This document shows, piece by piece, positions 17,120 to 24,580 of a DNA stretch of 41,935 bases. A program made the translations under genes and the position numbers. The notes under the pieces are model-generated. The model made no database searches. It saw nothing but the letters and a program-made list of their open reading frames with translations, and had not been told where the DNA came from. Source of the stretch: Pseudoalteromonas sp. G4 (GTDB taxonomy: Bacteria > Pseudomonadota > Gammaproteobacteria > Enterobacterales > Alteromonadaceae). Each line of letters begins with the position of its first letter. Positions within the stretch are counted from its first letter, which is position 1. The stretch covers positions 1-41,935 of the forward strand of contig NZ_JAPEHW010000032.1 of the NCBI RefSeq assembly GCF_028875915.1, in the 5' to 3' direction.

Positions 17120-17455
17120 ATGTCGTTACCTCCTTGCCCAAGCTGCAAATCAGAATACGTTTACCAAGATCAAGAAAATTTAGTGTGTCCAGAGTGTGCG
17201 TTCGAGTGGAACCCTGAAGAGCAAGCACAGGAAGATGCGATTGAAGTGAAAGATGCAAATGGTGCGTTACTTGCTGAAGGCGATAAAGTGACTGTTATTA
17301 AAGATCTTAAAATCAAAGGCAGTTCACAAGTAATTAAAATTGGTACTAAAGCACTTGTTCGCCGTGTATTTGATAAAAAAGACCACGAGTTAGACTGTCG
17401 CGTTGATGGTGTAGGCGAGATGATGGTTACCGCTAGATTCGTTAAAAAAGCATAA
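17120..17455 (+). CDS. yjdM: YjdM (PhnA family) zinc-ribbon protein
   Basis: This 111-aa protein has an N-terminal zinc ribbon with CPSC (6-9) and CPEC (about 24-27). A compact beta domain with DANGALLAEGDKVTVIKDLKIKGSS follows. That is the conserved pattern of YjdM, formerly PhnA. Despite the old name, the family is not required for phosphonate use in Escherichia coli and its biochemical role is unsettled. It is a free-standing gene with AGGAA upstream of the ATG and its own terminator 16 nt downstream. Length equals the family norm. Confidence 0.95.
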   Translation: MSLPPCPSCKSEYVYQDQENLVCPECAFEWNPEEQAQEDAIEVKDANGALLAEGDKVTVIKDLKIKGSSQVIKIGTKALVRRVFDKKDHELDCRVDGVGEMMVTARFVKKA

Positions 17456-17471
17456 TTGATTTATGTTTTTT

Positions 17472-17498
17472 AACGGCGAGCGCGAGCTCGCCGTTTTT
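17472..17498. terminator. Strong terminator between yjdM and the cytochrome gene
   Basis: AACGGCGAGC (17472-17481) and GCTCGCCGTT (17486-17495) form a 10-bp GC-rich stem with a GCGA loop. T-runs on both sides serve both convergent genes. Confidence 0.9.
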
Positions 17499-17521
17499 GT
17501 TTTTAAACCTACCAAATACGA

Positions 17522-19792
17522 TTAATTGACACTTTGCATCATACGTAATTGTTCAACCATTTGATTAATTTGCGGGTTATTTGGCACCAAGGTTGCCAAA
17601 TTTTCTGCGTAGTAAAGCGCTTGTTTAAACTGGTTTAGTTGAATATAGCTTTGTGCCAAACTATAGCTGATATCAGGGTTGTTAGGGGTTATGGCAAAGG
17701 CCTTTTCGAAATTACGGATTGCAAGCAGTGGTTTATTTTGGTCTTGCAGCAATAGCGCATAAGTATATACATAGCTTGCATTGTTTGGTGCAAATTGAGC
17801 GGCCTTTTCTAAACTACTTAATGCTTGTTCTTTTTGATTACTACGAATTTGACTCATCGATAAAGCGTAGTGAACTTCACTTGCCTGATTATTAATTTTC
17901 AATGCTTGATTGAGAATATCTGCTACCTTGTGCTCTTTGCCTTGTTGGCGATATAAATCAGCCAAATTGACATAGGCAGGCATAAAGATTGGCTCTATTT
18001 TAATTGCATTTTGATAATGCGTTTCAGCTTGGTTTTGCTGATTTAATTCAAGCGCCAAAATACCTAAGTTTGTGTGTGAAAAGCCTCGCTCGCTATTGTA
18101 TTGTTGGCTTTCTTTGTATTCTTCGAGTCCTTTCGCTAAACGTGCCTTATCAGCTTTGGCCAGCTCACTTGGAAAAGGCTCAACCATCATCGCAGCTAAA
18201 CCACGTGCAGCTTCAATGCGAACACTTTTATGTTTATCTTCCAATAAATGATTATAAATACGCCATCTATCTGTTACGGGGTAAGGCGTTGCAGCATTAA
18301 TAGCTGCTAAGCGTTGTAAGGGCTCGGCAGCTTTCACCGCGCGCGCGATTGCCACCAGTGCATTATTGCCGGGAGTGTTTCGCATACGTGTTAAGGCAGA
18401 TGCGCGGATAATATCCGAATAGTTGTTGTCTTGCGCAATGCGAGTCAGCAATGTATCTGCTCCCGGTGCACGGTTATCTGCGCGGTAAAAACTAGTGGCA
18501 AAATGTTCAGCACCAATATGCTTGGGTGTTTTATGTAGTTGATTAAGTTGTTTTACAGCCCAGTTAGCCGATTTATCTTGATGGCATGTATTACATGCGT
18601 TAGAAACACCGGTTGTGATTGTTAAGTCAGGTCGTGGCACTTTAAAGCTATGATCGCGTCTAGCATCAACTTGCATATAGGTTGTGGTTGGCATATGACA
18701 ATCAACACATTGACTACCCGGCTGATTAATAGGGTGGCCATGGTGCTTTGGTGTATCAAAAGTTGTGCTTGCGTGGCACTGCGTACAAGTTTGATTGCCA
18801 GCAAATTTAAGTTTTCCACTATGTGGATTGTGGCAGTTGGTACAAGTAACGCCTGCGTCATGCATTTTGCTCTGTGCAAAAGAGCCCCAAACATAGTTTT
18901 CATCCCATACTTGCCCGTCTACTTGATAAAGTTCGGAAGTAATTAATGCCGGTTGAAATGCATTTAAAAAGTCATGGGGGTGTTGTCGGTCGTTTAGGTT
19001 TGAGCGTCTTCCATGGCAGCTAGCACACATAGGTACTTGCTCTGATGGTTTAAGTGCTTGCACACTTGTCATTTTGCCGTTGCTGTCACTTTTAAAAAGC
19101 GGGGTTTGTGGCCCAATGTTTATATCAAAACCTTTGTTATTTATAGTGTTATCGCCATTTGCCCATTTTAAGTGTTGTTCGCTATTTCCGTGGCATGCAT
19201 TACAGCTCACATTGATAGCAGAATAACTTGAGTTAAAAGTGTTAGTGCTTAAATCAAAATTCTTTTTAAATTCAGTGGAATGACAATCAGCGCACATATG
19301 ATTCCAATTTTGGCCCTTTTGACTCCAATGGAACTCATCTTGTGCTTTTTGCTCTGGGTGCAAAACAAACCAACGTTGACCGCCCTCAGCTTTCTCTCGG
19401 CTATCCCATGCAAACGGAAAAAACTGATAGTGGCCATTGCCAAAGTCAAACATATATTGCTGGAGTGGTAAATAACCGAAGGTATAAGCAACATGATAGC
19501 GAGTCATTTCGCCTGCCAAATTAGGCATTTCGATGGCATAGTTTTCGCCGTCTTTAAAAAAGCGTACTTGCGTGTTTTGAAATGGAAAAGTTACATTATC
19601 AAAGTTGCCTAAAACCGAGGTTGCATTTGGCTTTTCCATGGCATGAAAATGGTGCGACGTTTGCCAGTCTTTAACTTGGCTTTGATGGCATGAAACGCAT
19701 CTTTGTTCAGCTGTGTTAGTAGATAGTGCATTTGCAGATGTTACAACTGAGAGGCAACCTATAAAAACGAAAGCAAAAAACGCTTTAACCAT
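17522..19792 (-). CDS. Octaheme c-type cytochrome fused to TPR repeats
   Basis: This 756-aa exported protein has a signal peptide (1-22, ending ANA). Eight CXXCH haem motifs follow: CVSCH (32-36), CADCH, CNACH, CASCH, CTNCH, CTQCH, CVDCH and CNTCH. They are spread over the first about 410 residues, in the style of the cytochrome c554 / multihaem nitrite-reductase-like superfamily. From about 420 a helical HEAT-like region leads into at least five tetratricopeptide repeats up to the C-terminus. It should act in the periplasm in electron transfer, with the TPR arm docking a partner. A catalytic haem with unusual ligand is not evident. No cytochrome biogenesis or reductase partners are adjacent. 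Confidence 0.9.
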   Translation of the reverse strand: MVKAFFAFVFIGCLSVVTSANALSTNTAEQRCVSCHQSQVKDWQTSHHFHAMEKPNATSVLGNFDNVTFPFQNTQVRFFKDGENYAIEMPNLAGEMTRYHVAYTFGYLPLQQYMFDFGNGHYQFFPFAWDSREKAEGGQRWFVLHPEQKAQDEFHWSQKGQNWNHMCADCHSTEFKKNFDLSTNTFNSSYSAINVSCNACHGNSEQHLKWANGDNTINNKGFDINIGPQTPLFKSDSNGKMTSVQALKPSEQVPMCASCHGRRSNLNDRQHPHDFLNAFQPALITSELYQVDGQVWDENYVWGSFAQSKMHDAGVTCTNCHNPHSGKLKFAGNQTCTQCHASTTFDTPKHHGHPINQPGSQCVDCHMPTTTYMQVDARRDHSFKVPRPDLTITTGVSNACNTCHQDKSANWAVKQLNQLHKTPKHIGAEHFATSFYRADNRAPGADTLLTRIAQDNNYSDIIRASALTRMRNTPGNNALVAIARAVKAAEPLQRLAAINAATPYPVTDRWRIYNHLLEDKHKSVRIEAARGLAAMMVEPFPSELAKADKARLAKGLEEYKESQQYNSERGFSHTNLGILALELNQQNQAETHYQNAIKIEPIFMPAYVNLADLYRQQGKEHKVADILNQALKINNQASEVHYALSMSQIRSNQKEQALSSLEKAAQFAPNNASYVYTYALLLQDQNKPLLAIRNFEKAFAITPNNPDISYSLAQSYIQLNQFKQALYYAENLATLVPNNPQINQMVEQLRMMQSVN

Positions 19793-19821
19793 ATTCCATT
19801 ATCTTTTTGTAGAGTTTTGAT

Positions 19822-19888
19822 ACTTATAACAAGTTGCTTTGATAAAGGCAAAAAATAGACATTAAATTTGATTTAACGTGTTATAAGT
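19822..19888. promoter_or_regulatory. Inverted repeat in the divergent cytochrome/Sel1 promoter region
   Basis: ACTTATAACA (19822-19831) and TGTTATAAGT (19879-19888) are perfect reverse complements in the spacer between two divergent genes. They could be operator half-sites for both. TTATAA also suits -10 elements, so chance in AT-rich DNA is possible. Confidence 0.4.
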
Positions 19889-19991
19889 TATAGCTATTTT
19901 AATCTGTGTATTTTGCTAAATTAATCGTTATAGTATGTTATTCAGAACCAGAATAAACACCTTTGTGCATCGAAAGTTCAGGGAGAATTTT

Positions 19992-20945
19992 ATGCAAATA
20001 CCACATCTTCAGAGCCTTTTTCTTGCACTGCTAATCGTGTTTTTTAATCAAACTTTATTAGCTTCAGAGCAAACACCACAGCAGCGTTTAGATATTGAAA
20101 TCAGTAACTATACAAAAATATGCACTACCAGTGAGTGCGCAAAAAGCATGCAAAAAATGCGTAAGTTTGCCCGCTGGAAAGAGGCAAAAGCACAGTTGAT
20201 TTTAGGTTTTGCTTATTTATATGGCGATGGTGTTGAACAAGATACAGAAGAAGCCATTAAATGGTTAAAACGAACGGTTTTTAATGATAATCCGGGGGCA
20301 AAAAAGTTCGCGTTAAAAGCAACGCAAACCCTTGAAAAAATGTACCGCCAAGGTATCGGTGTAGAGCAAAACGTAGCGCAAGCGGATGAGTATTTCTCAC
20401 TTCTTGTGGAGCAAGGTTATGCGCCAACACTTTATAAACTAGCACTATCATATGAAGAAAAAGACATTAAAAAGAGCATTAGCTACTTAGTTCAAGCTAG
20501 CGAAACACATTATGCCCCTGCAATTTATCGCTTAGCGCAAATTCATCAATTAGGTTATGGCGTTGCACAAAATGATTTGTTGGCAGGTAGTTATTATAAA
20601 CAGTTGGTAGTAAAAGATTATCTTGATAGTCGCGAACAGCTAAGTGGCATTATTGCATCACTTAAAACTAACCCTACACCAGAGGGAACTGAGCAACTAG
20701 TTGAATTTGAAAGAATGCTCAATATCGAAGTGATTACTGTTAACCCCGATGGTGTTGTTGCAGAAGATAAATTAAGTAATTCACTTGCACAATTCAAGCG
20801 TAGCAAAGGAAAATTTACACCCGCGACAGGTAGCCGTATTAAAGGGCGTAGTTGCGGTAAAACCTCAAATTCATGTGGCACAATTCAAAGTGATGAATTA
20901 GAAGATTTAATTAATGAAGGTGCTGGTAGTACTGATGGCAATTAG
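19992..20945 (+). CDS. Secreted Sel1-repeat protein
   Basis: This 317-aa protein has a signal peptide (hydrophobic QSLFLALLIVFFNQTLLAS). Sel1-like repeats follow, seen as AQLILGFAYLYGDGVEQDTEEAIKWL, LEKMYRQGIGVEQNVAQADEYF and YRLAQIHQLGYGVAQNDLLAGSYY. The tail (about 260-317) is low complexity and carries a CGKTSNSCG pair of cysteines that may form a disulfide. Sel1 repeats are alpha-solenoids for protein contacts. I start at 19992 because GGGAG (19981-19985) lies six bases upstream and the signal peptide begins there; an upstream ATG at 19935 lacks these. It is divergent from the octaheme cytochrome and might be a periplasmic adaptor, but its partner is unknown. Confidence 0.82.
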   Translation: MQIPHLQSLFLALLIVFFNQTLLASEQTPQQRLDIEISNYTKICTTSECAKSMQKMRKFARWKEAKAQLILGFAYLYGDGVEQDTEEAIKWLKRTVFNDNPGAKKFALKATQTLEKMYRQGIGVEQNVAQADEYFSLLVEQGYAPTLYKLALSYEEKDIKKSISYLVQASETHYAPAIYRLAQIHQLGYGVAQNDLLAGSYYKQLVVKDYLDSREQLSGIIASLKTNPTPEGTEQLVEFERMLNIEVITVNPDGVVAEDKLSNSLAQFKRSKGKFTPATGSRIKGRSCGKTSNSCGTIQSDELEDLINEGAGSTDGN

Positions 20946-20958
20946 CCTCATTAAACAT

Positions 20959-20984
20959 GTTTGCTCGAACTAAGTCGAGCAAAC
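20959..20984. terminator. Hairpin between convergent genes
   Basis: GTTTGCTCGA (20959-20968) and TCGAGCAAAC (20975-20984) form a perfect 10-bp stem with an ACTAAG loop. It lies between the convergent Sel1 and small membrane protein genes. The following T-content is modest, so termination may be factor-assisted. Confidence 0.55.
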
Positions 20985-21004
20985 TTAACTCGCGAGCTTT
21001 TAAG

Positions 21005-21295
21005 TTATTTAAAACAGCAATACTCAGTTCTAAATCTAGCTAGCAACGGTGTTTTTACTTTTGCGCTTGTAGTTTTAGCCGCTTTTCTCACATTCAAACG
21101 GAGTTTTGCTTGCTGCAAACTCTGCTCAATCTTATCATCTAAATAGACCGCCAAAACAAGCGCTAAGATAGTAAAAATAGGTGCATAAATAAATGACGAA
21201 ACAATATCGCCTTTGATTGTTAGGTTGATTATGAGTGGCATTGAAATTACCAAGGCCGCAACCAAGCGATAAGCTATTAACAGTGTTTGAGACAT
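21005..21295 (-). CDS. Small two-helix membrane protein, unknown
   Basis: This 96-aa protein has two hydrophobic segments (about LLIAYRLVAALVISMPLIINL and FIYAPIFTILALVLAVYL) joined by a short loop. A basic cytoplasmic tail with QQAKLRLNVRKAAK follows. I use the ATG at 21295 because AAAGGA precedes it at a good distance; an ATG three codons earlier overlaps that site. I do not recognise the family. Its promoter region contains three copies of ATTCACCTA, two as a palindrome, so it is probably the target of a specific regulator. Confidence 0.65.
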   Translation of the reverse strand: MSQTLLIAYRLVAALVISMPLIINLTIKGDIVSSFIYAPIFTILALVLAVYLDDKIEQSLQQAKLRLNVRKAAKTTSAKVKTPLLARFRTEYCCFK

Positions 21296-21372
21296 AACTA
21301 ACATCCTTTTAGAGTAAGCAATATTTATGTCTTTACTTTAGTGGTTTTGATTGGAAACGACAAAAGGATAAT

Positions 21373-21404
21373 ATTCACCTAATAGGTGAATGAAATTCAC
21401 CTAT
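21373..21404. promoter_or_regulatory. Palindromic operator plus third half-site
   Basis: ATTCACCTA (21373-21381) and TAGGTGAAT (21383-21391) form a 19-nt palindrome with one central base. A further ATTCACCTAT begins at 21395. It lies 78-109 nt upstream of the small membrane gene start and 45 nt beyond the LysR gene stop. It fits a dimeric repressor or activator site. Confidence 0.65.
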
Positions 21405-21448
21405 ATTGATTTATTATTGCTTTTTAAAGGATCAGATTCGAGAGGGCT

Positions 21449-22339
21449 TTAGGTATAGAGTTCGGGTGAAGATACGAGCCAGTTGATAAAACAGCGAATA
21501 TCATGACGATTAGCATCTTCTTCTCGATAAACAGCATACAAACCTCGTTTGAATGGCACAAATTCATTAAAAGGTGTAGTTAATGTATTGTTGTTTATTT
21601 TACTGTTTTCTATAGGGAAAATGCCAAGTGCCAATCCTAAACCTTGGCTTGCAGCGTTAATTGATGAATCATAATCAGAAAAGGTAAGTGAGCGTTTGGT
21701 TTGGGTAAGCAATGTACCTGTTGCTTTAGACCATTGTGACCACACATCGTCCATGTAGGATAAATCAATTAAGGGTAACGCATTCACATCGTCAGGCGCA
21801 TTCACTTGGTATTTATTTAAAAACGACTTCGAACATACTGCGGAGATGGTTAAATCGAGTAATTTTTGGCTTATCGTATCTGGCCAGTTACCCTGACCAA
21901 TGCGAATAGCTAAGTCAATGTCGTCGAAGCGTAAATCAGACACATGGTTACCTGTTTCAATGCGTAATTCAATTTCCGGGTGCATTGCTTGAAAGGCGCC
22001 CAATTTAGGGATGATGATATGACTTGCCATTGTCGTAAAGCATGAAATTTTAAGTGATTGTGATGAAAACCGATTTCGTACTTTACGTGTTCCTTGCTCG
22101 AAACATTCAAGCCCCTGTTGCACAAAATTTAAATACATTTCACCTGCATTATTCAACACCACACCACGGCTTTTACGTTGGAACAAACTAAAACCGAGCT
22201 GCTCTTCAAGCGCTTTAATTTGATGGCTTACTGCTGAAGGTGTGATGCATAGTTCGTTACTCGCCGATTTAAAGTTTTGATGACGGGCTGCGGCCTCAAA
22301 GATACTAAGTAAATGCAGAGGTGGGTATTTAGAGCGCAT
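21449..22339 (-). CDS. LysR-family transcriptional regulator, GcvA-like
   Basis: This 296-aa protein begins with the LysR winged HTH (residues 6-65). FEAAARHQNFKSASNELCIT and PSAVSHQIKALEEQLGFSLF match the GcvA/AmpR-type pattern. The effector-binding domain spans about 90-294. The class binds T-N11-A palindromes and usually regulates a neighbour and itself. Divergent from it is a membrane-anchored protein gene (22551). A TTGAT/ATCAA palindrome at 22384-22395, 45 nt upstream of its own start, is a candidate binding site. The ligand is unknown; AmpR/GcvA-type regulators sense cell-wall fragments or amino acids. Confidence 0.93.
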   Translation of the reverse strand: MRSKYPPLHLLSIFEAAARHQNFKSASNELCITPSAVSHQIKALEEQLGFSLFQRKSRGVVLNNAGEMYLNFVQQGLECFEQGTRKVRNRFSSQSLKISCFTTMASHIIIPKLGAFQAMHPEIELRIETGNHVSDLRFDDIDLAIRIGQGNWPDTISQKLLDLTISAVCSKSFLNKYQVNAPDDVNALPLIDLSYMDDVWSQWSKATGTLLTQTKRSLTFSDYDSSINAASQGLGLALGIFPIENSKINNNTLTTPFNEFVPFKRGLYAVYREEDANRHDIRCFINWLVSSPELYT

Positions 22340-22383
22340 ATTCTAAACCTTGCTGTGATTTTTATCTTAGCAACTGTATTCAA

Positions 22384-22395
22384 TTGATGAATCAA
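22384..22395. promoter_or_regulatory. Candidate LysR operator
   Basis: TTGAT (22384-22388) and ATCAA (22391-22395) are inverted around GA, embedded in partly symmetric TTCAATTGAT...ATCAAATTCAA. It lies in the divergent promoter region close to the LysR gene. Confidence 0.4.
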
Positions 22396-22550
22396 ATTCA
22401 ACACAAAGCTGGTTGCGATTGTGCTCTACAAATGGACTTTCTTATAAAATGAATGAAAGCCTAATAATGTGACCAGTCGCTATGGTGTTTGGTATTTATC
22501 TAGGTACAATTGAAAACGTTTAATTTTTAATTAGTTAGCTAGAGTTTCTT

Positions 22551-23177
22551 GTGAAAAAAATAATAAGTAAAGTCGCCTTTGAGTTAATTGTTATCACCCT
22601 TGGTGTGTTAATCGCACTAGGTATTAATGCCTGGTATAACAATTTCCAACAACGCCAAGATGCAGAGCAATTACTAACGAAAATTGCTTACGAATTACAA
22701 CAGAATATCCATCGCTTAGAGCTTGCTTCGGCCAGTTATAATGCAAGCATTGAGCAGTCTAAAAAGTACGAACAATTATTTGAAGAGACTGGCGAAAGCG
22801 ACGGTTATGAATTTGTGCTAAAAATGTTGATTATTGAACAAGGCGCTTGGCAGTTTTCAAAAACGCGTCAGGAACTAAATACTTTACCTGTTGAATTATT
22901 GATTTCATTGGATATGGCCAGTCGCAGTACATCTGAGGCGAAAGAAATGGTGAATCAGTTTATATTTCAAGGTCATGATGAACTAAATGAGTTAGTCGAT
23001 AACGATATGAATGCACGCTACCTTGATGGCATGGAAAGAGAATTAAAGCAAATTAAATTTTATCTTGATTATGCTTTGTTAAGCTCAAAAAATGCGTTAT
23101 CTCATTTAGAAGAGTTTCGTGAAAGTGGCAAAATTAGCGCTAAAAAAGAAAACGTTGAGCTCTCTACGACCTTATAA
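22551..23177 (+). CDS. Membrane-anchored helical protein (DUF6090-like)
   Basis: This 208-aa protein has one N-terminal transmembrane helix (about 8-27, FELIVITLGVLIALGINAWY). A largely alpha-helical outside domain rich in Glu, Gln and Leu follows, likely coiled coil. The pattern of a short inside end, then VxxGVLIAL and WxxNxxQR, resembles DUF6090-type proteins of unknown function common in marine bacteria. Translation starts at GTG 22551 with only a weak AGAG upstream. It is divergent from the LysR regulator and could be its target. No enzymatic motif is seen. Confidence 0.65.
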   Translation: MKKIISKVAFELIVITLGVLIALGINAWYNNFQQRQDAEQLLTKIAYELQQNIHRLELASASYNASIEQSKKYEQLFEETGESDGYEFVLKMLIIEQGAWQFSKTRQELNTLPVELLISLDMASRSTSEAKEMVNQFIFQGHDELNELVDNDMNARYLDGMERELKQIKFYLDYALLSSKNALSHLEEFRESGKISAKKENVELSTTL

Positions 23178-23193
23178 ACACCATTTTAAATAA

Positions 23194-23246
23194 ACGCAAA
23201 GCATCAGGCCGATATATGACTTTAACAAGCTAAATATTGATGCTTT
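23194..23246 (+). terminator. Long-loop inverted repeat, possible terminator
   Basis: GCAAAGCATCA (23194-23204) and TGATGCTTTGC (23236-23246) are perfect 11-nt reverse complements 31 nt apart, just after the DUF6090-like gene, followed by CTTTG. The large loop makes it a weak terminator or a regulatory structure. Confidence 0.45.
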
Positions 23247-23283
23247 GCCTTTGTAAAAACCCCCTTAATTGTAAAACCCATTT

Positions 23284-23752
23284 ATGATTGCTATTGAAAA
23301 GTTAACTGCGCAACATTTAGAACAGCTGAGCAAAGTTGTTTTAGCGAAAGATCAAATTCAATTTGCATGCAGTGCTGAAGAGTTTTTTAAAAGAGAGCAA
23401 TCAGCGCGTGCATTTACATGTAATTAAGCACACTTCAAAAGTGATTGGCTTTTTTAAACTTGATTGCGGCTATCACGAAGATTATGCATTTTGCCCAAGT
23501 AATGGATTAGGGCTGCGCTCATTTGTAATTGATAAGCGTCTGCAAGGGCAAGGCTTAGGTCAAGTTACCATAAAGGTGTTAATTGCGTATTTAAAACAAC
23601 ATTACTCACATTACTGTTGGCTTTATTTAACGGTTAATTGTAAAGATAGATTGGCAAAAAGTTGTTACCAAAAAGCGGGGTTCTTGGAAGAAAAGGCGCT
23701 GTATTTAGATGGCCCGGCTGGCCCCCAACATATTATGTACATGGCGCTTTAA
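23284..23752 (+). pseudogene. GNAT acetyltransferase split by an apparent +1 frameshift at a T6 run
   Basis: The N-terminal frame starts at ATG 23284 (MIAIEKLTAQHLEQLSKVVL), continues to SAEEFF and stops 24 nt beyond the natural join. The frame from about 23388 continues with KESNQRVHLHVIKHTSKVIGFFKLD and ends at 23752. The main GNAT signature is there: LRSFVIDKRLQGQGLGQ (acetyl-CoA loop, about 23514-23565) and the late SCYQKAGF motif. Removing one T from the T6 run at 23391-23396 would join both parts into one protein of about 155 aa. It may be a pseudogene, a sequencing error, or a gene expressed by slippage. A TTG at 23363 could start a shortened 129-aa version. Confidence 0.65.
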
Positions 23753-23835
23753 TGCTTAATTTTTTAAATAATAAATTAGGCCTTTTATTTAAGCTGGTTA
23801 AATATGAAGTGTTGTTTTGAATAAGGAATGCCACT

Positions 23836-24189
23836 ATGAAATATACCGGAAGTTGCCACTGTAAAGCGGTGCAATTTGAATTTGAAAGCGCACCTATTTA
23901 TGATGCATTGCAGTGTAATTGCTCCATTTGTATTCGTAAAAATGCCATTATGTCGAAAGAATATTTCGGTGCTGATAGGTTTAGATTACTCTCTGGCGAG
24001 TCATTTTTAAAAACGTATCGCTTTGGCGATCATGATGTGCATCATTACTTTTGTCAGCAATGTGGTATCTATCCATTCCACGACACACTTTATCAACCAG
24101 GCAGTTACCGCATCAATTTAGGCTGTGTTGACAATTTAGAGCCGCGCGAACTGGCGATTACATATTTTGATGGTCGCAATGAATTGTGA
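23836..24189 (+). CDS. GFA/CENP-V family zinc protein
   Basis: This 117-aa protein has the glutathione-dependent formaldehyde-activating (GFA) fold pattern. GSCHCKAVQFEFE supplies Cys7 and Cys9, CNCSICIRKNAIM supplies the next cysteines, and YFCQQCGIYPFH the last. These bind one or two zinc ions. Some family members were described as S-hydroxymethylglutathione synthases, but most have no proven activity. An AAGGA ribosome site precedes the ATG. It stands alone, with a terminator-like hairpin downstream. No formaldehyde dehydrogenase is adjacent, so detoxification is only a possibility. Confidence 0.9.
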   Translation: MKYTGSCHCKAVQFEFESAPIYDALQCNCSICIRKNAIMSKEYFGADRFRLLSGESFLKTYRFGDHDVHHYFCQQCGIYPFHDTLYQPGSYRINLGCVDNLEPRELAITYFDGRNEL

Positions 24190-24199
24190 TTCATTTAAA

Positions 24200-24222
24200 A
24201 AAATGAATGTAACATTCGTTTT
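24200..24222 (+). terminator. Terminator of the GFA gene
   Basis: AAAATGAATG (24200-24209) pairs with CATTCGTTTT (24213-24222), with one T-G wobble and a TAA loop. The stem runs into Ts 11 nt after the stop codon. Confidence 0.6.
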
Positions 24223-24289
24223 AATTTGTTTTATTGTTTAGAGGTTCAGTTGCATACTAGTGATGTGAATTAAACAATGGAGAGAAAAT

Positions 24290-24400
24290 ATGAATGCAAT
24301 AATACACACTATAAAACAAGTGCTTAATGCTCCAGTTACTGAGCCAAAACAAGTCTGTAATTACCCAAATAATTATTATGGCGATCAATACTGTAAATAA
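24290..24400 (+). CDS. 36-aa peptide gene with strong ribosome binding site
   Basis: ATG 24290 opens a 36-codon frame ending TAA 24400. GGAGAG (24279-24284) lies five bases upstream, one of the best ribosome binding sites in the window. The peptide begins MNAIIHTIKQVLNAP, an amphipathic helix-like part. It ends with two cysteines enclosing a Tyr/Asn-rich stretch (CNYPNNYYGDQYC). It has its own promoter space after the GFA terminator. I do not recognise a family. It could be a precursor peptide, a small regulator or a toxin-like peptide; no modification enzyme or exporter is adjacent. Confidence 0.6.
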   Translation: MNAIIHTIKQVLNAPVTEPKQVCNYPNNYYGDQYCK

Positions 24401-24580
24401 TGGCGATTTGATTTCGTTTTACGCGCTGGTATCAAGTAATTAGTTGATACCACGCTAGTTTCTTTTTATCAAAAACTCGTTAATTTTTAATTATAAGCCT
24501 TGTTGCAATTCTATCTTCCCTTGGCAGGCGCTGCTAAAACAGTGTATTTTACCGCTTTGTAGTTTTGCTAGGAGTTGGTC

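Noticed and set aside
18622..18903. Second frame within the octaheme cytochrome gene on the same strand
   Set aside because: It is a shadow of the haem-binding region in another frame, with no ribosome binding site.
21100..21130. TTTTGCTTGCTGCAAACT similar to the hairpin cluster at 1461-1478
   Set aside because: Only about 18 nt match, and this is inside a coding frame; chance or simple palindromic codon use is enough.
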